A stretch of 64,000 nt of DNA from QGON01 sp963691905. Lineage in GTDB: Bacteria > Pseudomonadota > Gammaproteobacteria > Chromatiales > Chromatiaceae. Within the stretch, counting starts at the first letter, position 1, and every line of letters begins with the position of its first letter. Made by a program: the position numbers and the translations under genes. Positions 1 through 9,861 of the stretch are shown piece after piece. Under the pieces are notes generated by a model. It worked only from the letters and a program-made list of their open reading frames with translations, made no database searches and was not told the DNA's origin. Where the stretch lies: contig OY829891.1 of assembly GCA_963691905.1 (NCBI GenBank), positions 1 to 64,000 of the forward strand. Reading direction: 5' to 3'.

Positions 1-1908
1 TCGGATGAACTCATTGCCGAAATTGGCAAGGCCCTGGTAGACAGGCGGGTGCTCGTGGCGCCGATTGTAATCCGGACCGTGAATCACATCAGCCTCCAGG
101 GTGAGCGGATCAATAACCCCGGAACCACCGTTAGGTCCGACAAGATTTCGCAGATCTTCATCATCGAGATTGCCGTCGGGTTCCATTTCACCGGTTTCCG
201 GATGTGCTGTATCAACCAACGTACCGCTCTCGTAGACCGGCTGGCCATTGTTATCGGAAACGATCAGTTCGACCCATATCTGTCGTTCCTGAGAGAAGCC
301 GGAAGGCAGATTATGCCCGGTACCGCTGTTGGTAACATGAACCGTGATCGGGATGGTAGCGCCGCTGTCAGCAGCCTCAGGGGCAGATACTGCAATCTCG
401 GCCGCCGACTCCATGAGAATCCGGCGCCGCTGTACCTGGCCGATGACATTGCCGTTCTCATCGCGGGCCTCGTCGTCCTGGCCCGGAAAGTCGACCAATG
501 CGATATCGATGCCCGTGAAATAATGGGTGCTGACCTCTTCCCGCTCGAACACATATCTGGGACGCGGATAGACCGTGGTCTCTCCTTCAGCGTAAGAACC
601 GGCAGGTTCTGGCGGGCCCAGATCCATGTGACAGTCCTGACAGGTCACAACGCCTCCGGCCGTATTATTGACCGGTCCGTAGGGGCCATTTTTCCACTCA
701 GTGAAGAGGTTTTCCAAGCGCTGGAAAGGCTCGTTGGTCACCGGATCAACGGCATCGGCCAGGTTGCCATCCGGTGGTGTACGCACGTCATGGCAGGTAC
801 CGCAGAACTCACCGCTCCTCAGGTAGCCGTCTTGCATATTGATGTCCTGGCCATGAGCCGAAGTATGTGTAGGGCTGTACTCTGGATTATCCAGCGGCCC
901 AAACTTCGTATCTCCGGGTTCCAGTACAAACGCTGTATTCGCGATTCCGTCGCCGAGACGGCCAAATCCAAGTGATGTATCTGGCCCGGAAATCTGGTGG
1001 CAAATGTCGCAGGAAATGCCTCCCCGTCCAGCCTTGGTCGCAAAATCCCTCATCGCATGGCCATTGCTGTCAGACAGGGTTGGGAAACTGCCGAGTAAAG
1101 TGTCCGCCGGATTATGGCAACTTTGACAAAACAGGGCCGTAGGATGATCCCCGGCAGCGAATCCGGAACCTCCCTGGGATACCGAGAAGGCATTGCCGAG
1201 AGCCTCCAGTGCGCTGAATGTCGGACTGAGGGCGCTGTAGGCCATCATGTTGCCGGACCACTCACGGAACTGGCGCGGATGGCAAATCCTGCACTGCTCC
1301 GGGTCGGAGAAATCTACCGTCTCCAACGGCTGAAGAGGAGTGGGATTTTCCAGGAAAGCTGTAAGCGCTTTGAGCTCTTGGCGTGTAACGTCAATACCCG
1401 TGTGGACCAGCTCCTCGGCTATCGCACGTTGAGTGTCGGAAGCCGACTTGCCCTGAATATCGCCCCCGGATCCTATGACGCCTTTTCCATCATCGCCGTG
1501 ACACAGGAAACAAAGTTTGTCCCTGTAGATACTCGCGATCAAGTCCGGTGGAAGCCCTGCGCTGCTGCAATTTCCGCCCGTCCGCTTAACCCGTGCTTCC
1601 GCAGTGCTACCGCCGGATACCGCACGTACGTAGCAAGGCGAAATTGAAAGACCGTTCACTTTTGCTATCCAGTACCCATCATCATCGGCCTGGGCTGTGG
1701 CTAATTCCTTCCCCGTTAATGCATCCGACAAAAAAACGAGGTTAAGGGTATCGCTCCGGCCTTTCATTACCAAGCGATCCTTATTTCCGTTCCAGCGGGC
1801 GGTATCGACTGCTACTGAGGCATTCTGTGCCAGCGCTCCGAAACTGGCAAAATGGATAAGAAGAAAAATTAGACTTGTACGGCAAAACATCCTGATCACC
1901 TTTTTCAT
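1..1908 (-). CDS. Secreted multihaem cytochrome c (partial, C-terminus beyond left edge)
   Basis: This reading frame stays open for 636 codons from an ATG at 1908 down to base 1, so the protein continues outside the window. The start has a GGAG ribosome site 8 bases upstream. The N-terminus is a signal peptide ending near ALAQ, so the protein should be exported to the periplasm or beyond. Six CXXCH haem motifs are visible in order: CFLCH (followed by GDDGKG, as in class I cytochromes), CRICH, CQSCH, CDICH, CGTCH and CQDCH. After the haems comes a beta-type segment with SGTGHNLPSG, a feature seen in multihaem cytochrome c proteins of the c554 type. The role is probably periplasmic electron transfer; donor and acceptor cannot be told from sequence. 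The gene stands alone upstream of a 479-base gap. Confidence 0.85.
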   Translation of the reverse strand, partial: MKKVIRMFCRTSLIFLLIHFASFGALAQNASVAVDTARWNGNKDRLVMKGRSDTLNLVFLSDALTGKELATAQADDDGYWIAKVNGLSISPCYVRAVSGGSTAEARVKRTGGNCSSAGLPPDLIASIYRDKLCFLCHGDDGKGVIGSGGDIQGKSASDTQRAIAEELVHTGIDVTRQELKALTAFLENPTPLQPLETVDFSDPEQCRICHPRQFREWSGNMMAYSALSPTFSALEALGNAFSVSQGGSGFAAGDHPTALFCQSCHNPADTLLGSFPTLSDSNGHAMRDFATKAGRGGISCDICHQISGPDTSLGFGRLGDGIANTAFVLEPGDTKFGPLDNPEYSPTHTSAHGQDINMQDGYLRSGEFCGTCHDVRTPPDGNLADAVDPVTNEPFQRLENLFTEWKNGPYGPVNNTAGGVVTCQDCHMDLGPPEPAGSYAEGETTVYPRPRYVFEREEVSTHYFTGIDIALVDFPGQDDEARDENGNVIGQVQRRRILMESAAEIAVSAPEAADSGATIPITVHVTNSGTGHNLPSGFSQERQIWVELIVSDNNGQPVYESGTLVDTAHPETGEMEPDGNLDDEDLRNLVGPNGGSGVIDPLTLEADVIHGPDYNRRHEHPPVYQGLANFGNEFIR

Positions 1909-2387
1909 TATGCATGCTCCTTGGCAAATCCCCGAAGACAGGTGGAGAGCAGAAGTAACCTCTTGTAAATAACCGTGAACCCCAACCGTCTATGATGTGA
2001 TGAAATAGCCTTTGTTTATTGTAGTGGCTATAACCTAGTAAATTAGTAAGGAATATCCGGTTGTCAACCCGCAAAAACTCATGGATAAAAAATGGTTGTT
2101 CGCGGAATCAGAAGAACGGTGGGTTGTGACTAGCCGAGCGAAGGCGGTAAGAAACCTTGATATTAATGCCCAGGTGCATGACGTTGAGTAAAGAAACTCA
2201 GGCAGATGATGCTCAGGCGTTCAGAGGCAATAGCAAATTGACGTTTGATCAGGAAAAGGCCAATGGTTGGCATGACGAACGCAGGGTGCAACCCGCTGCC
2301 CCAGACCATGAATAGACCAGGTGCCGCACACCCACACTTCTCCCTGAAAGATATCATCCTGGCCTTCCCTGGCCACCATGAAAACGC
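1909..2387. other. Intergenic stretch, no gene supported
   Basis: This 479-base stretch separates the start of the cytochrome gene from the end of the EF-hand gene. Only short open frames without convincing composition or ribosome sites are present. The promoter of the cytochrome gene should lie in its left part, but I could not pick out a clear one. Confidence 0.4.
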
Positions 2388-2990
2388 CTACTGTGAACGT
2401 GACTGGCGATGCAGTGCCTGCATTTGCAGAAACTCAGACTCTTTCACCACGCCATCGCCATCCAGGTCGACTTCACTGAAAGGCCGTGCGTTTTTCAAAC
2501 CTCTCATCATGTAGCCTTGCTTGGCGCGTTCACTGATTCGCTGACCACGGGCCTCGATGAATTCATCCTCGGTCATGGCACCGTCACCATTAAGATCGAA
2601 TTCAGCGAATGAGGGCATATTCCGCCCCCTGCCTGCACCGCGCCCGGAAGCCATCTCAGCTCCCTTTCCATAGGACCGCTGTGACATCTTCTGTTGCTGA
2701 AATGCGGCCATTTCGTCCGAACCCAGAACGCCATCTGCATCGAGGTCTAACTGTTCGAATGTCGGGGCGGTGGCGGCATTGCGCATCGGCCGGCCCTCGG
2801 CGGCGTGCGCTGCCCTTCGCTCGTTGCGAACGGCATTGAACTCTTCTGTAGTGATAGTTCCGCTGCCGTCACGATCATAGGCCTCAAACGGCACAGGTCC
2901 CCGCTGAAGATTGCTGGGCGACTGAGCTGCGGCAAACAGTGCCGTCCCACTCAACAGGATCGTAAAAATTGATTTATATAACATCTTCAT
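2388..2990 (-). CDS. Secreted EF-hand calcium-binding protein
   Basis: A 200-residue protein with an N-terminal signal peptide (first ~22 residues, ending AAAQ) and four EF-hand loops spread through the mature part: DRDGSGTITTEE, DLDADGVLGSDE, DLNGDGAMTEDE and DLDGDGVVKESE. Each loop has acidic or polar residues at positions 1, 3, 5 and a Glu/Asp at 12, so calcium binding is likely. The loops are separated by Arg/Ala/Gly-rich linkers. A GGAGAG ribosome site lies 6 bases before the ATG. It is a small calcium sensor or buffer in the periplasm or outside the cell; no partner is evident from the neighbours. Confidence 0.85.
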   Translation of the reverse strand: MKMLYKSIFTILLSGTALFAAAQSPSNLQRGPVPFEAYDRDGSGTITTEEFNAVRNERRAAHAAEGRPMRNAATAPTFEQLDLDADGVLGSDEMAAFQQQKMSQRSYGKGAEMASGRGAGRGRNMPSFAEFDLNGDGAMTEDEFIEARGQRISERAKQGYMMRGLKNARPFSEVDLDGDGVVKESEFLQMQALHRQSRSQ

Positions 2991-3210
2991 ATCGACTCTC
3001 CAAAAAACGGCATACTTGCCGAACTACATCCCGAAAAACTCCTTTCTGTTGGAAATATTAAACCGACAAGCTGAAACCTGGCTGAAAACTGCAAAATCTT
3101 GTGGAGGTACGGTGTGCGAGATGTTTTTTTCGTTTGCGATTTTTATAGACGGTTCTTCATAGCGTAGCAGTGTATTCCCCCCCAGAGCTATGACAATACG
3201 CATGCTTCAA

Positions 3211-4053
3211 TCACCTACGGTCACTCATTGTAATGAATCGCTCCAGTCCCTCCCGGTAACTGTTGCCACTCTGCAGGAACCCCATATTGTGGCTTCCGCC
3301 GATCTCCAGAAACCGTTTCGGTTGACGGGCCGCCTGGTAGAGCTGCTGCCCATGCTTAAAAGGGATGATTTCGTCGTCCGGACTATGAACCACCAGAACC
3401 GGACAGGTGACAGATTCAAGATAAGCCCTGGTATCAAATTGGAAACGTGACAGCCAACGCACCGGAAACATGGGGTAGAGATCTGCTGCCATATCCGGCA
3501 CTGAAGTGAAGGCAGACTCCAGGATCAGGCCTCTGGCCGGATAACTTGAGGCGAGACGGGCGGCAACAGCACCCCCCAGGGAACGGCCGAACAGCAGTAT
3601 ATCCTCCGGAGGTATCTTCTTCTGCTCAGTCAGCAGGCGCCATGCGGCCTCTGCATCCCGGTAATTTCCCGCTTCTGTCGGACGGCCTTCGCTCCTGCCG
3701 AAGCCGCGGTAATCGAAGATCAGTACCGCCAGACCAAGCCGGTGAAAAATCTCCAGGGAATCCAGGCGATGTGAGATATTGCCGGCATTACCGTGAAAAA
3801 AGAGCAGCGTGGCCCGCGGCTTTTCGAGCGGCAGAAACCAGCCGTGCAGGGTTATGCCATCGTCGGTGGTGAGTGCGATCGTCTCGAAGTTCAGTCCGAC
3901 TTGATCTGGCGTAGCCATGATCACCCTGCTGGGCAAACTCGGATAGTAGAGCAGGCGGGACTGGGAAAAATAGAGTATCAGCAGCAGTGCCCCATAGGCC
4001 GCCACCACTATCGCCACAAACGGCCATAGACTCTCCAGCGAAAAACGCGGCAT
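3211..4053 (-). CDS. Membrane-anchored alpha/beta hydrolase (BEM46/ABHD13-like)
   Basis: The 280-residue protein has one N-terminal membrane segment (about residues 10-30) and then an alpha/beta-hydrolase fold. Visible landmarks are the oxyanion motif FFHGNAGN, DYRGFGRS, the nucleophile elbow GRSLGG (Ser), a candidate acid in SPDDEIIPF and a candidate catalytic His in GGSHNMGF. These match the widespread BEM46/ABHD13-like family of serine hydrolases, whose substrates are mostly unknown. The catalytic domain probably faces the periplasm. It lies 72 bases downstream of the sbcC stop on the same strand and may be read from that transcript. Confidence 0.85.
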   Translation of the reverse strand: MPRFSLESLWPFVAIVVAAYGALLLILYFSQSRLLYYPSLPSRVIMATPDQVGLNFETIALTTDDGITLHGWFLPLEKPRATLLFFHGNAGNISHRLDSLEIFHRLGLAVLIFDYRGFGRSEGRPTEAGNYRDAEAAWRLLTEQKKIPPEDILLFGRSLGGAVAARLASSYPARGLILESAFTSVPDMAADLYPMFPVRWLSRFQFDTRAYLESVTCPVLVVHSPDDEIIPFKHGQQLYQAARQPKRFLEIGGSHNMGFLQSGNSYREGLERFITMSDRR

Positions 4054-4125
4054 TGGACGATGCTCCTCTGTTACTTCACCTTGGTGTTTGTTAACACTCT
4101 GCGGATACCCATATAACCCAAGCCG

Positions 4126-7100
4126 CTATTCCACTCTGACACATCCAGGTCCGCTGATCATGCTTCTTCCACCTGCTTGCGGTATTACCTCTATCTGGGT
4201 GGCGATGCGCTCTTTGAGAGCTGAGACGTGGGAGATCACACCGATCAACTTGCCATCCTGCTGCAACCCAGCGAGGGTCTCCAGGGCTGTATCCAGGGCC
4301 TCTTCATCCAGGGTGCCGAACCCTTCATCCAGAAACAGTGAGTCCACCCGGACGTTTTTACTGGCCATCTGGGAGAGACCAAGCGCCAGGGAGAGACTGA
4401 CGATGAAACTCTCACCCCCCGACAGGTTCTTGGTTGAACGAATCTCACCCGCCTGATAGTTATCCACCACGTTGAGTTCCAATGGCTGCCCATCATCCCT
4501 GATCAGAAGATAGCGATCGGTCATTTTCTGCAGTTGCCGGTTGGCATGCCCGACCATCATCTCGAAGGTCAGACCCTGGGCAAAATTGCGATACTTCTTG
4601 CCATCTGCCGAGCCGATGAGTTCATGCAGAATATCCCAGCGCGAACATTCACGTTTTTGTGCGTCGATCAGATTGGTTCGATCCTGTTGTTTGCGCCTCA
4701 GATTCTCATTATCGTCCAACTTCTGCCGCATGCCGCCAACCTCCTGCTGGAGGCTCTTTCGGCGACTCACAAGCGCCTCCAACTCCTGCTTGAGCTGATC
4801 GCGAGGTTGGTTCGTCATCTGTTTTTTTTGTTCGATTTCCAACAATGATGATCTATCCCGGCTCCTTGTATTCAACTCTGTTTGCTCAGTTGTCAGCCGC
4901 TGGGCCTGCTGCATCAGATTGTTACGTTCTTCTTCGGGCAGACAGGCAGCCTGGTAGCTGGTTTCATCGGTAAAATCGAACTGGTCAAGTCGGATCTGAA
5001 ACGCCGCCTGACTCTGTTTCAACTGATCAGCCCTGCCGAGCATCGTCCTTTCAATCAACGCAATCTCGGCTTTCAGTTTACCCTGCTCCCCCGTTGCAAG
5101 ATGAAATACCTGACGGGACTCTTCGAGTTGTTTTTCGGCCTCTTCAACAGATGTGGAGATACGGCTTTCTTCAGCATCCGGGTTCTTATCTTCAAAAAGA
5201 GCGAGCCGATCCTGGGTCAGGGAGTCCTGCTCACGTTTCATGTTGCTCAGAATCTCCCGTTGTTCTATCAGAATGACCTCTGATGTGTTGATTTGCGTGG
5301 TTTGATATTCTGCCTGCAACTCCAGGTTAGAGATGTGAATTTCAAGATCATTCTGCTGTTTCTGCCGATAAAGCCATTGATCCCGCCGTGCAATCAGCTC
5401 AGCCTGAATCTGATCCAGAGCATCCAGAACCAGCTCCTGGAAACCGTAGATCCGCACATCTTGCAGCGTCTTCTCCTGAGCTTTCTGCAGCTGGATTTTG
5501 AGTGCATCCAACGCATCTTTCCGGCTATCGACTGCCTGTCCTGCTGCGTGTTTTTTATAGACCAAACCTTGGATTTCCTGCTCTGACTGGCCCAGCGTCA
5601 CCCTTGTCTCTTCAATCAATTCACGTAAGGAGGCAATCTCCTTCTCGTATCTCTCTGCAGCCGACACGACCTTTGAGGTCATCTCCAGTTTTTTCCTGTT
5701 CTCCTGCTGTAGCCGTAGTAAGGTTTCTGTCTGGTCGTCACCCTCATCCTCAACAACAGCAAGCACTCTGACTCCCTCATGAATCTGCTGCTCTTCGGTG
5801 GAAATCTTATCTGCGACCTCTTCTTTACGTGTCCCGTTTTGTTGCAAATCCTTTCGAATCCCGATCTGTTTGATCCTTAGATCAGAGAGCAGATCACGGG
5901 CCTGTTTTAGCTCCTCTCTCACATGCTTCAGTTCAGTTGCGGTCTCATCCGTGGCGGGAATATTTCCTTCTGCATACGGGTGTTCCTCTGCACCGCAAAG
6001 GGGACAAACCTCACCATCCTGAAGTTGTTTCCGGGCCTCCTCAAAGCTCCGGATTCGAGTAAGCAGGGAGAGCTGCGTTTCCAGCAGCAACAACTCCCGC
6101 TCCAAAGCCGCGAGTCTCTCAGTTTGATCCAGGATCTGCCTGGCCAACGGAGCCTCTTCGGCAGTGAGTTTTTCATGTTGGTGATTGAGTTGACCAAGGC
6201 TAATGCGTGATTCATTCAGCGACATCAATGACTTGCCCGTCTCTCTCAGCAGGGACTCTCTCTCTTTGAGATCTGAGAGGAGGTTTCTCCATGTTGAAAC
6301 TTCTCGTTCAGCGAGAATATCTGTCAATCCATTCTGCTGGTGAAGCAGTTTTTTCTGGATAACTTCGAGGGCATCCTTTTGTCCCTGTAGCACTTTAGAT
6401 TCTTCACTCCACAATCGTGAGCCTTCTCTCTTTTGTGTTTCGGCTGAACCCACTTCCCCGGCCTTATCGCGGACATTTCCATCCAGTTCACGAAGACGAT
6501 TAAACTGACTCAGAATCCTGGCAAGCTGTTCGACAAGCCCCTTGTCCGCCTCGCTTTCTGAAAGAAGTTTCTGAACCTCTTTGAGGGTGACTTTCTGCTC
6601 ATCCAGAATCTGGCAATCTTTACTGTGCTTGGTTCGACGGGTATCAAGCGTTTTATTCGCATCTGAAATGAGATCCGCGGCCGTCTTAATAGGCGACTCT
6701 TTTTCCCGCAGTTTGGTATCCAGCTCTCGTACCTTGCCGATGACAATCAGCATCTCTTTTTGCTTATCTCGCTTCTGCGCAAGATGCTCATTAGCCAGCT
6801 TCTGAGCCTCATCAGCCCGTATGACTTCGCCCTCCTGTTCTGGCAGAGCCAGCTGACACTCTTTGTGACGTTGCTGATCCGTTTCCTGCTCACGACGCAG
6901 CGAACTCAAACTGGCAAAATCAGCTGCCAGTTCCAAGGCCTGCGTTGCCCGATCAAGCCTTTCGTGCTCAGGCTGAAAGTCCTTCTGGCGCATCTCCAGC
7001 TTTTGCTTCTGTTCCGCAAGCAAGCCCAACTCTTTTTCAAGAGATTTGATTCCATCCAGCCAGGCAATTGCCTGACCTTTTTGATCAACCTGTTGGTTCA

Positions 7101-7803
7101 AACCTGCCTCCTGAAGAACTCTCTGCTCCAGGCCTGCTTTCAACTGCTGCTCATCCTCTTCACTCAACAGTTGCATCCCCGCCAGCTCAGCCTGAAGGAG
7201 ATCCAGTTTTTCACGCTCGTCAGAGTGTCGTTTATGAACCTGAATGGAGATCTGGCTGTAGATCTCAGTGCCGGTAATCTGTTCCAGAATAGGGGCACGT
7301 TCGTCAGGAGCCGCCTGCAGAAAAGCCGCAAAGCCTCCCTGCGCAAGCAGCATGGAGCGGGTGAAGCGGTCGAAGTCCATGCCGGTAACAGTTTCTATAT
7401 GATCGGCAACACCGCGAAGCTTTGCCTCAAGAATCCGGCCTGAATCTGCATCTGCAATCTCATGTTTAGGCGCCTGCAACTCCCCGCCTGGCTTTTTTCG
7501 CGCCCGGTGCTGGCTCCAGTGGCAACGAAATCGTCCCGCTTGGGTTTCAAAGGTCACTTCGGCAAAACACTCACCCGTCTGCCGCGACATGATCTCGTTC
7601 CCACTCTTGGTGACCTTGTTGAGACGAGGCGTTCGACCATAAAGCGCAAGACAGATAGCATCGAGGATCGTCGTCTTGCCCGCACCGGTCGGACCGGTTA
7701 TGGCAAAGATGCCGTCGGATGAAAAAACGGGGTATGCCAGATCAATTTCCCATTCACCGGCAAGCGAGTTCAAGTTCTTGAAACGTATCTGCAGTATGCG
7801 CAT
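4126..7803 (-). CDS. sbcC: Exonuclease subunit SbcC
   Basis: This 1225-residue SMC-like ATPase pairs with SbcD to form the Mre11/Rad50-type nuclease that opens hairpins and trims DNA ends. The N-terminal Walker A (GPTGAGKTTILDAI) lies near residue 40. Two long coiled-coil arms surround a zinc-hook motif, CPLC, near the middle. The C-terminal ABC signature LSGGES and Walker B (LFLDEGFGTLDEE) are intact. The length is somewhat above the ~1050 residues usual for E. coli SbcC, with the extra mostly in the coiled coil. The gene follows sbcD by 9 bases, the usual sbcDC order. Confidence 0.95.
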   Translation of the reverse strand: MRILQIRFKNLNSLAGEWEIDLAYPVFSSDGIFAITGPTGAGKTTILDAICLALYGRTPRLNKVTKSGNEIMSRQTGECFAEVTFETQAGRFRCHWSQHRARKKPGGELQAPKHEIADADSGRILEAKLRGVADHIETVTGMDFDRFTRSMLLAQGGFAAFLQAAPDERAPILEQITGTEIYSQISIQVHKRHSDEREKLDLLQAELAGMQLLSEEDEQQLKAGLEQRVLQEAGLNQQVDQKGQAIAWLDGIKSLEKELGLLAEQKQKLEMRQKDFQPEHERLDRATQALELAADFASLSSLRREQETDQQRHKECQLALPEQEGEVIRADEAQKLANEHLAQKRDKQKEMLIVIGKVRELDTKLREKESPIKTAADLISDANKTLDTRRTKHSKDCQILDEQKVTLKEVQKLLSESEADKGLVEQLARILSQFNRLRELDGNVRDKAGEVGSAETQKREGSRLWSEESKVLQGQKDALEVIQKKLLHQQNGLTDILAEREVSTWRNLLSDLKERESLLRETGKSLMSLNESRISLGQLNHQHEKLTAEEAPLARQILDQTERLAALERELLLLETQLSLLTRIRSFEEARKQLQDGEVCPLCGAEEHPYAEGNIPATDETATELKHVREELKQARDLLSDLRIKQIGIRKDLQQNGTRKEEVADKISTEEQQIHEGVRVLAVVEDEGDDQTETLLRLQQENRKKLEMTSKVVSAAERYEKEIASLRELIEETRVTLGQSEQEIQGLVYKKHAAGQAVDSRKDALDALKIQLQKAQEKTLQDVRIYGFQELVLDALDQIQAELIARRDQWLYRQKQQNDLEIHISNLELQAEYQTTQINTSEVILIEQREILSNMKREQDSLTQDRLALFEDKNPDAEESRISTSVEEAEKQLEESRQVFHLATGEQGKLKAEIALIERTMLGRADQLKQSQAAFQIRLDQFDFTDETSYQAACLPEEERNNLMQQAQRLTTEQTELNTRSRDRSSLLEIEQKKQMTNQPRDQLKQELEALVSRRKSLQQEVGGMRQKLDDNENLRRKQQDRTNLIDAQKRECSRWDILHELIGSADGKKYRNFAQGLTFEMMVGHANRQLQKMTDRYLLIRDDGQPLELNVVDNYQAGEIRSTKNLSGGESFIVSLSLALGLSQMASKNVRVDSLFLDEGFGTLDEEALDTALETLAGLQQDGKLIGVISHVSALKERIATQIEVIPQAGGRSMISGPGCVRVE

Positions 7804-7812
7804 TTTCCGTCT

Positions 7813-9042
7813 CTATTCTGCTTGGGTATCGGCTTGGTTGAGAGCGGTAATCGTCTCCTGATAGGCCAGCAGAAGTTCAGGGCGCTGAACTTCCGGCACC
7901 TCATGGGCCTCAAGACAACGAGCAAAGACGTCATTGACATTCAGGTCGTCGAGGGTTTCGTTATCTTGAATCCGGTTGAGCACCCGATCTATGATCCGGT
8001 TGTTCTTTACGCGGAGAATCTCCAGCTTGGTCTCGGCTATCGCAGCTTCGAGTCGTTCACGCAGGTCACCGATCACTTCCCCGCCATCATAGACGATCTC
8101 TAACCATGCCTGGCTTTGTGTTGCGGACAGCGCCAGAATCCGGGCGGAGATTTCATCCCAATCACCCTGTATGCGCTCAAGCCGCTGGAAGACCGGTGCC
8201 TTGATCAGCGCCACTGTTGCTTCTCTGCCAGTGAACGCCACGAGGCAGACACTCTTCTCCTGGGAGGCTTCTCCAAAGCCCAGCGGCAGCGGAGACCCGC
8301 TATAGCGCATGACCTCCGAGGCATTGACCTTCTGCGGGACGTGGAGGTGGCCCAGCGCTAGATAGTCGATACATTCCGGGAAGATTCCCGAAGTTACATG
8401 GGCAAGTGACCCGACATATAGTTCGCGGACACCATCGCCATCAACCGTTTGTCCGCCGGCAGCAAAGAGATGTCCCATGGCGATAATGGGAACCTCGACA
8501 TCCAAAGCGTTACGTTTCTGTTCAGCCAGGTCACACACCTCGGCATAGTGGGTACGTATGCCTTCGATCAGTTTCTGCTCCTTGTCGTCAATGCTCTCAC
8601 CAGCTTCCGCCACTCGAATATCACGATCCCTCAGGTAGGGCACTGCACAAACGATGAGTTCCGGGGAGCCATCACGATTTTGCAGTAGAAGAACTTCGTC
8701 ATCGTGGATCTCGGCGGTCGAGCCGATGACGTGAACGTTAAGCGCGCGCAAGAGCTCCCTGGGGGCATTCAGAAATGAAGGAGAGTCGTGGTTACCCGCA
8801 ATCACGATGACATGGCGGCAGGATGAGGCTGCCACACGGCACAGGAACCGGTAATAGAGCGCCTGAGCCCGATTGCTCGGCGTGCTTGTATCGAAGACAT
8901 CGCCGGCCACGAGCAGTGCATCCACCTGCTCCTGATCGATTGTCTCCGCCAACCAGGAGAGGAACGCATCGAACTCCTGGTAGCGTTTGCGTCCATAAAG
9001 CGCCCGGCCGATATGCCAGTCCGATGTGTGGAGGATTTTCAT
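7813..9042 (-). CDS. sbcD: Exonuclease subunit SbcD
   Basis: A 409-residue Mre11-type calcineurin-like phosphoesterase. The metal-binding motifs appear in order: HTSDWHIGR at residue 4, GDVFD near 47, GNHDS near 83, then the later MGHLFA and LGHLH histidines. With SbcC it forms an ATP-dependent endo/exonuclease acting on DNA hairpins and blocked ends in the cytoplasm. The pair forms an operon with sbcD first. The start at 9042 places the first catalytic motif at the expected distance from the N-terminus. Confidence 0.95.
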   Translation of the reverse strand: MKILHTSDWHIGRALYGRKRYQEFDAFLSWLAETIDQEQVDALLVAGDVFDTSTPSNRAQALYYRFLCRVAASSCRHVIVIAGNHDSPSFLNAPRELLRALNVHVIGSTAEIHDDEVLLLQNRDGSPELIVCAVPYLRDRDIRVAEAGESIDDKEQKLIEGIRTHYAEVCDLAEQKRNALDVEVPIIAMGHLFAAGGQTVDGDGVRELYVGSLAHVTSGIFPECIDYLALGHLHVPQKVNASEVMRYSGSPLPLGFGEASQEKSVCLVAFTGREATVALIKAPVFQRLERIQGDWDEISARILALSATQSQAWLEIVYDGGEVIGDLRERLEAAIAETKLEILRVKNNRIIDRVLNRIQDNETLDDLNVNDVFARCLEAHEVPEVQRPELLLAYQETITALNQADTQAE

Positions 9043-9303
9043 TCCATTGCCTCACCAAAATGTAGCATATACTACCGGGGCTTCAATTCGCTTTCCTGCT
9101 GTTATTGTTGCATTTAATTGGGATGGATCAACCCGGGTTACCAGATCCACTCGGGTGACTTTGGCAGAATATCCTGATTTGGAAGGAAACTGTCATGAGA
9201 ATCTATGCCAGGATCGGAACTGGTGCATCTGGCAAGAATTGGTGGCAGCACCAAGCCAGCAGATTTAACCTGCTGGCCGGTACTGCAAAATACAACAAAG
9301 TTA

Positions 9304-9861
9304 CTAGCAGATGGCGCCCGTGCTGCATCCACTGGCGGGTATCGCTGCCAGTAACGCACGGACCAATGCGGGGGCCAACGGGCGGGAGAATTCAGCCATA
9401 TCGATTTTTATCTGTGATGTAACGACCCGCGCCGGACTAACATGGATCTCACCTTCTGCCTTGATGGTAGCTGTGCCTTTTTGATCAGAAAATGGTGCCC
9501 GCAAAACCACACTGTTTTTTCCAAGCAGATGGACATCGTTCGACAGTTCCAGCTGAATATCTTCATACTTTCCGACAGATATCATGCGGCCATCAAGACG
9601 TTGAACAGTAGAAGCAAGGAGATCAAGCTGGACAAGCTTTCCAGCCTTGTTCTCATACAAAACCTGCTGTCTGCCCTTGGCATCCATTCCAGTGATCTTT
9701 CTGACCTGGACGAGAACTGTGACTTCCCTACTCAGTAAGGCATTGTTTATGAGATCACCAATACTGTATTGCTTAGCGGATTGTACAGGATCAGCTGATG
9801 CTGTTGATACCAACAGAATTGAGGCAGCACACACGCACAACATATATTTGATCAGGGTCAT
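9304..9861 (-). CDS. Secreted protein of unknown function
   Basis: I do not recognise this 185-residue protein. It has a clear signal peptide (first ~23 residues, ending STASA) and no further membrane segment. The body is beta-rich in character with alternating hydrophobics. Two Cys lie close to the C-terminus (GCSTGAIC), which could form a disulfide. It stands alone between sbcD and the fumarate reductase genes, 261 bases from sbcD. Its coding reality rests on the signal peptide and balanced composition. Confidence 0.65.
   Translation of the reverse strand: MTLIKYMLCVCAASILLVSTASADPVQSAKQYSIGDLINNALLSREVTVLVQVRKITGMDAKGRQQVLYENKAGKLVQLDLLASTVQRLDGRMISVGKYEDIQLELSNDVHLLGKNSVVLRAPFSDQKGTATIKAEGEIHVSPARVVTSQIKIDMAEFSRPLAPALVRALLAAIPASGCSTGAIC

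Noticed and set aside
49..975. 308-codon plus-strand frame at the left edge
   Set aside because: It lies opposite the multihaem cytochrome, which has a signal peptide and six CXXCH motifs in a frame that is open through the edge.
2163..2357. 64-codon frame between the cytochrome and EF-hand genes
   Set aside because: No ribosome site and mixed composition; not distinguishable from chance.
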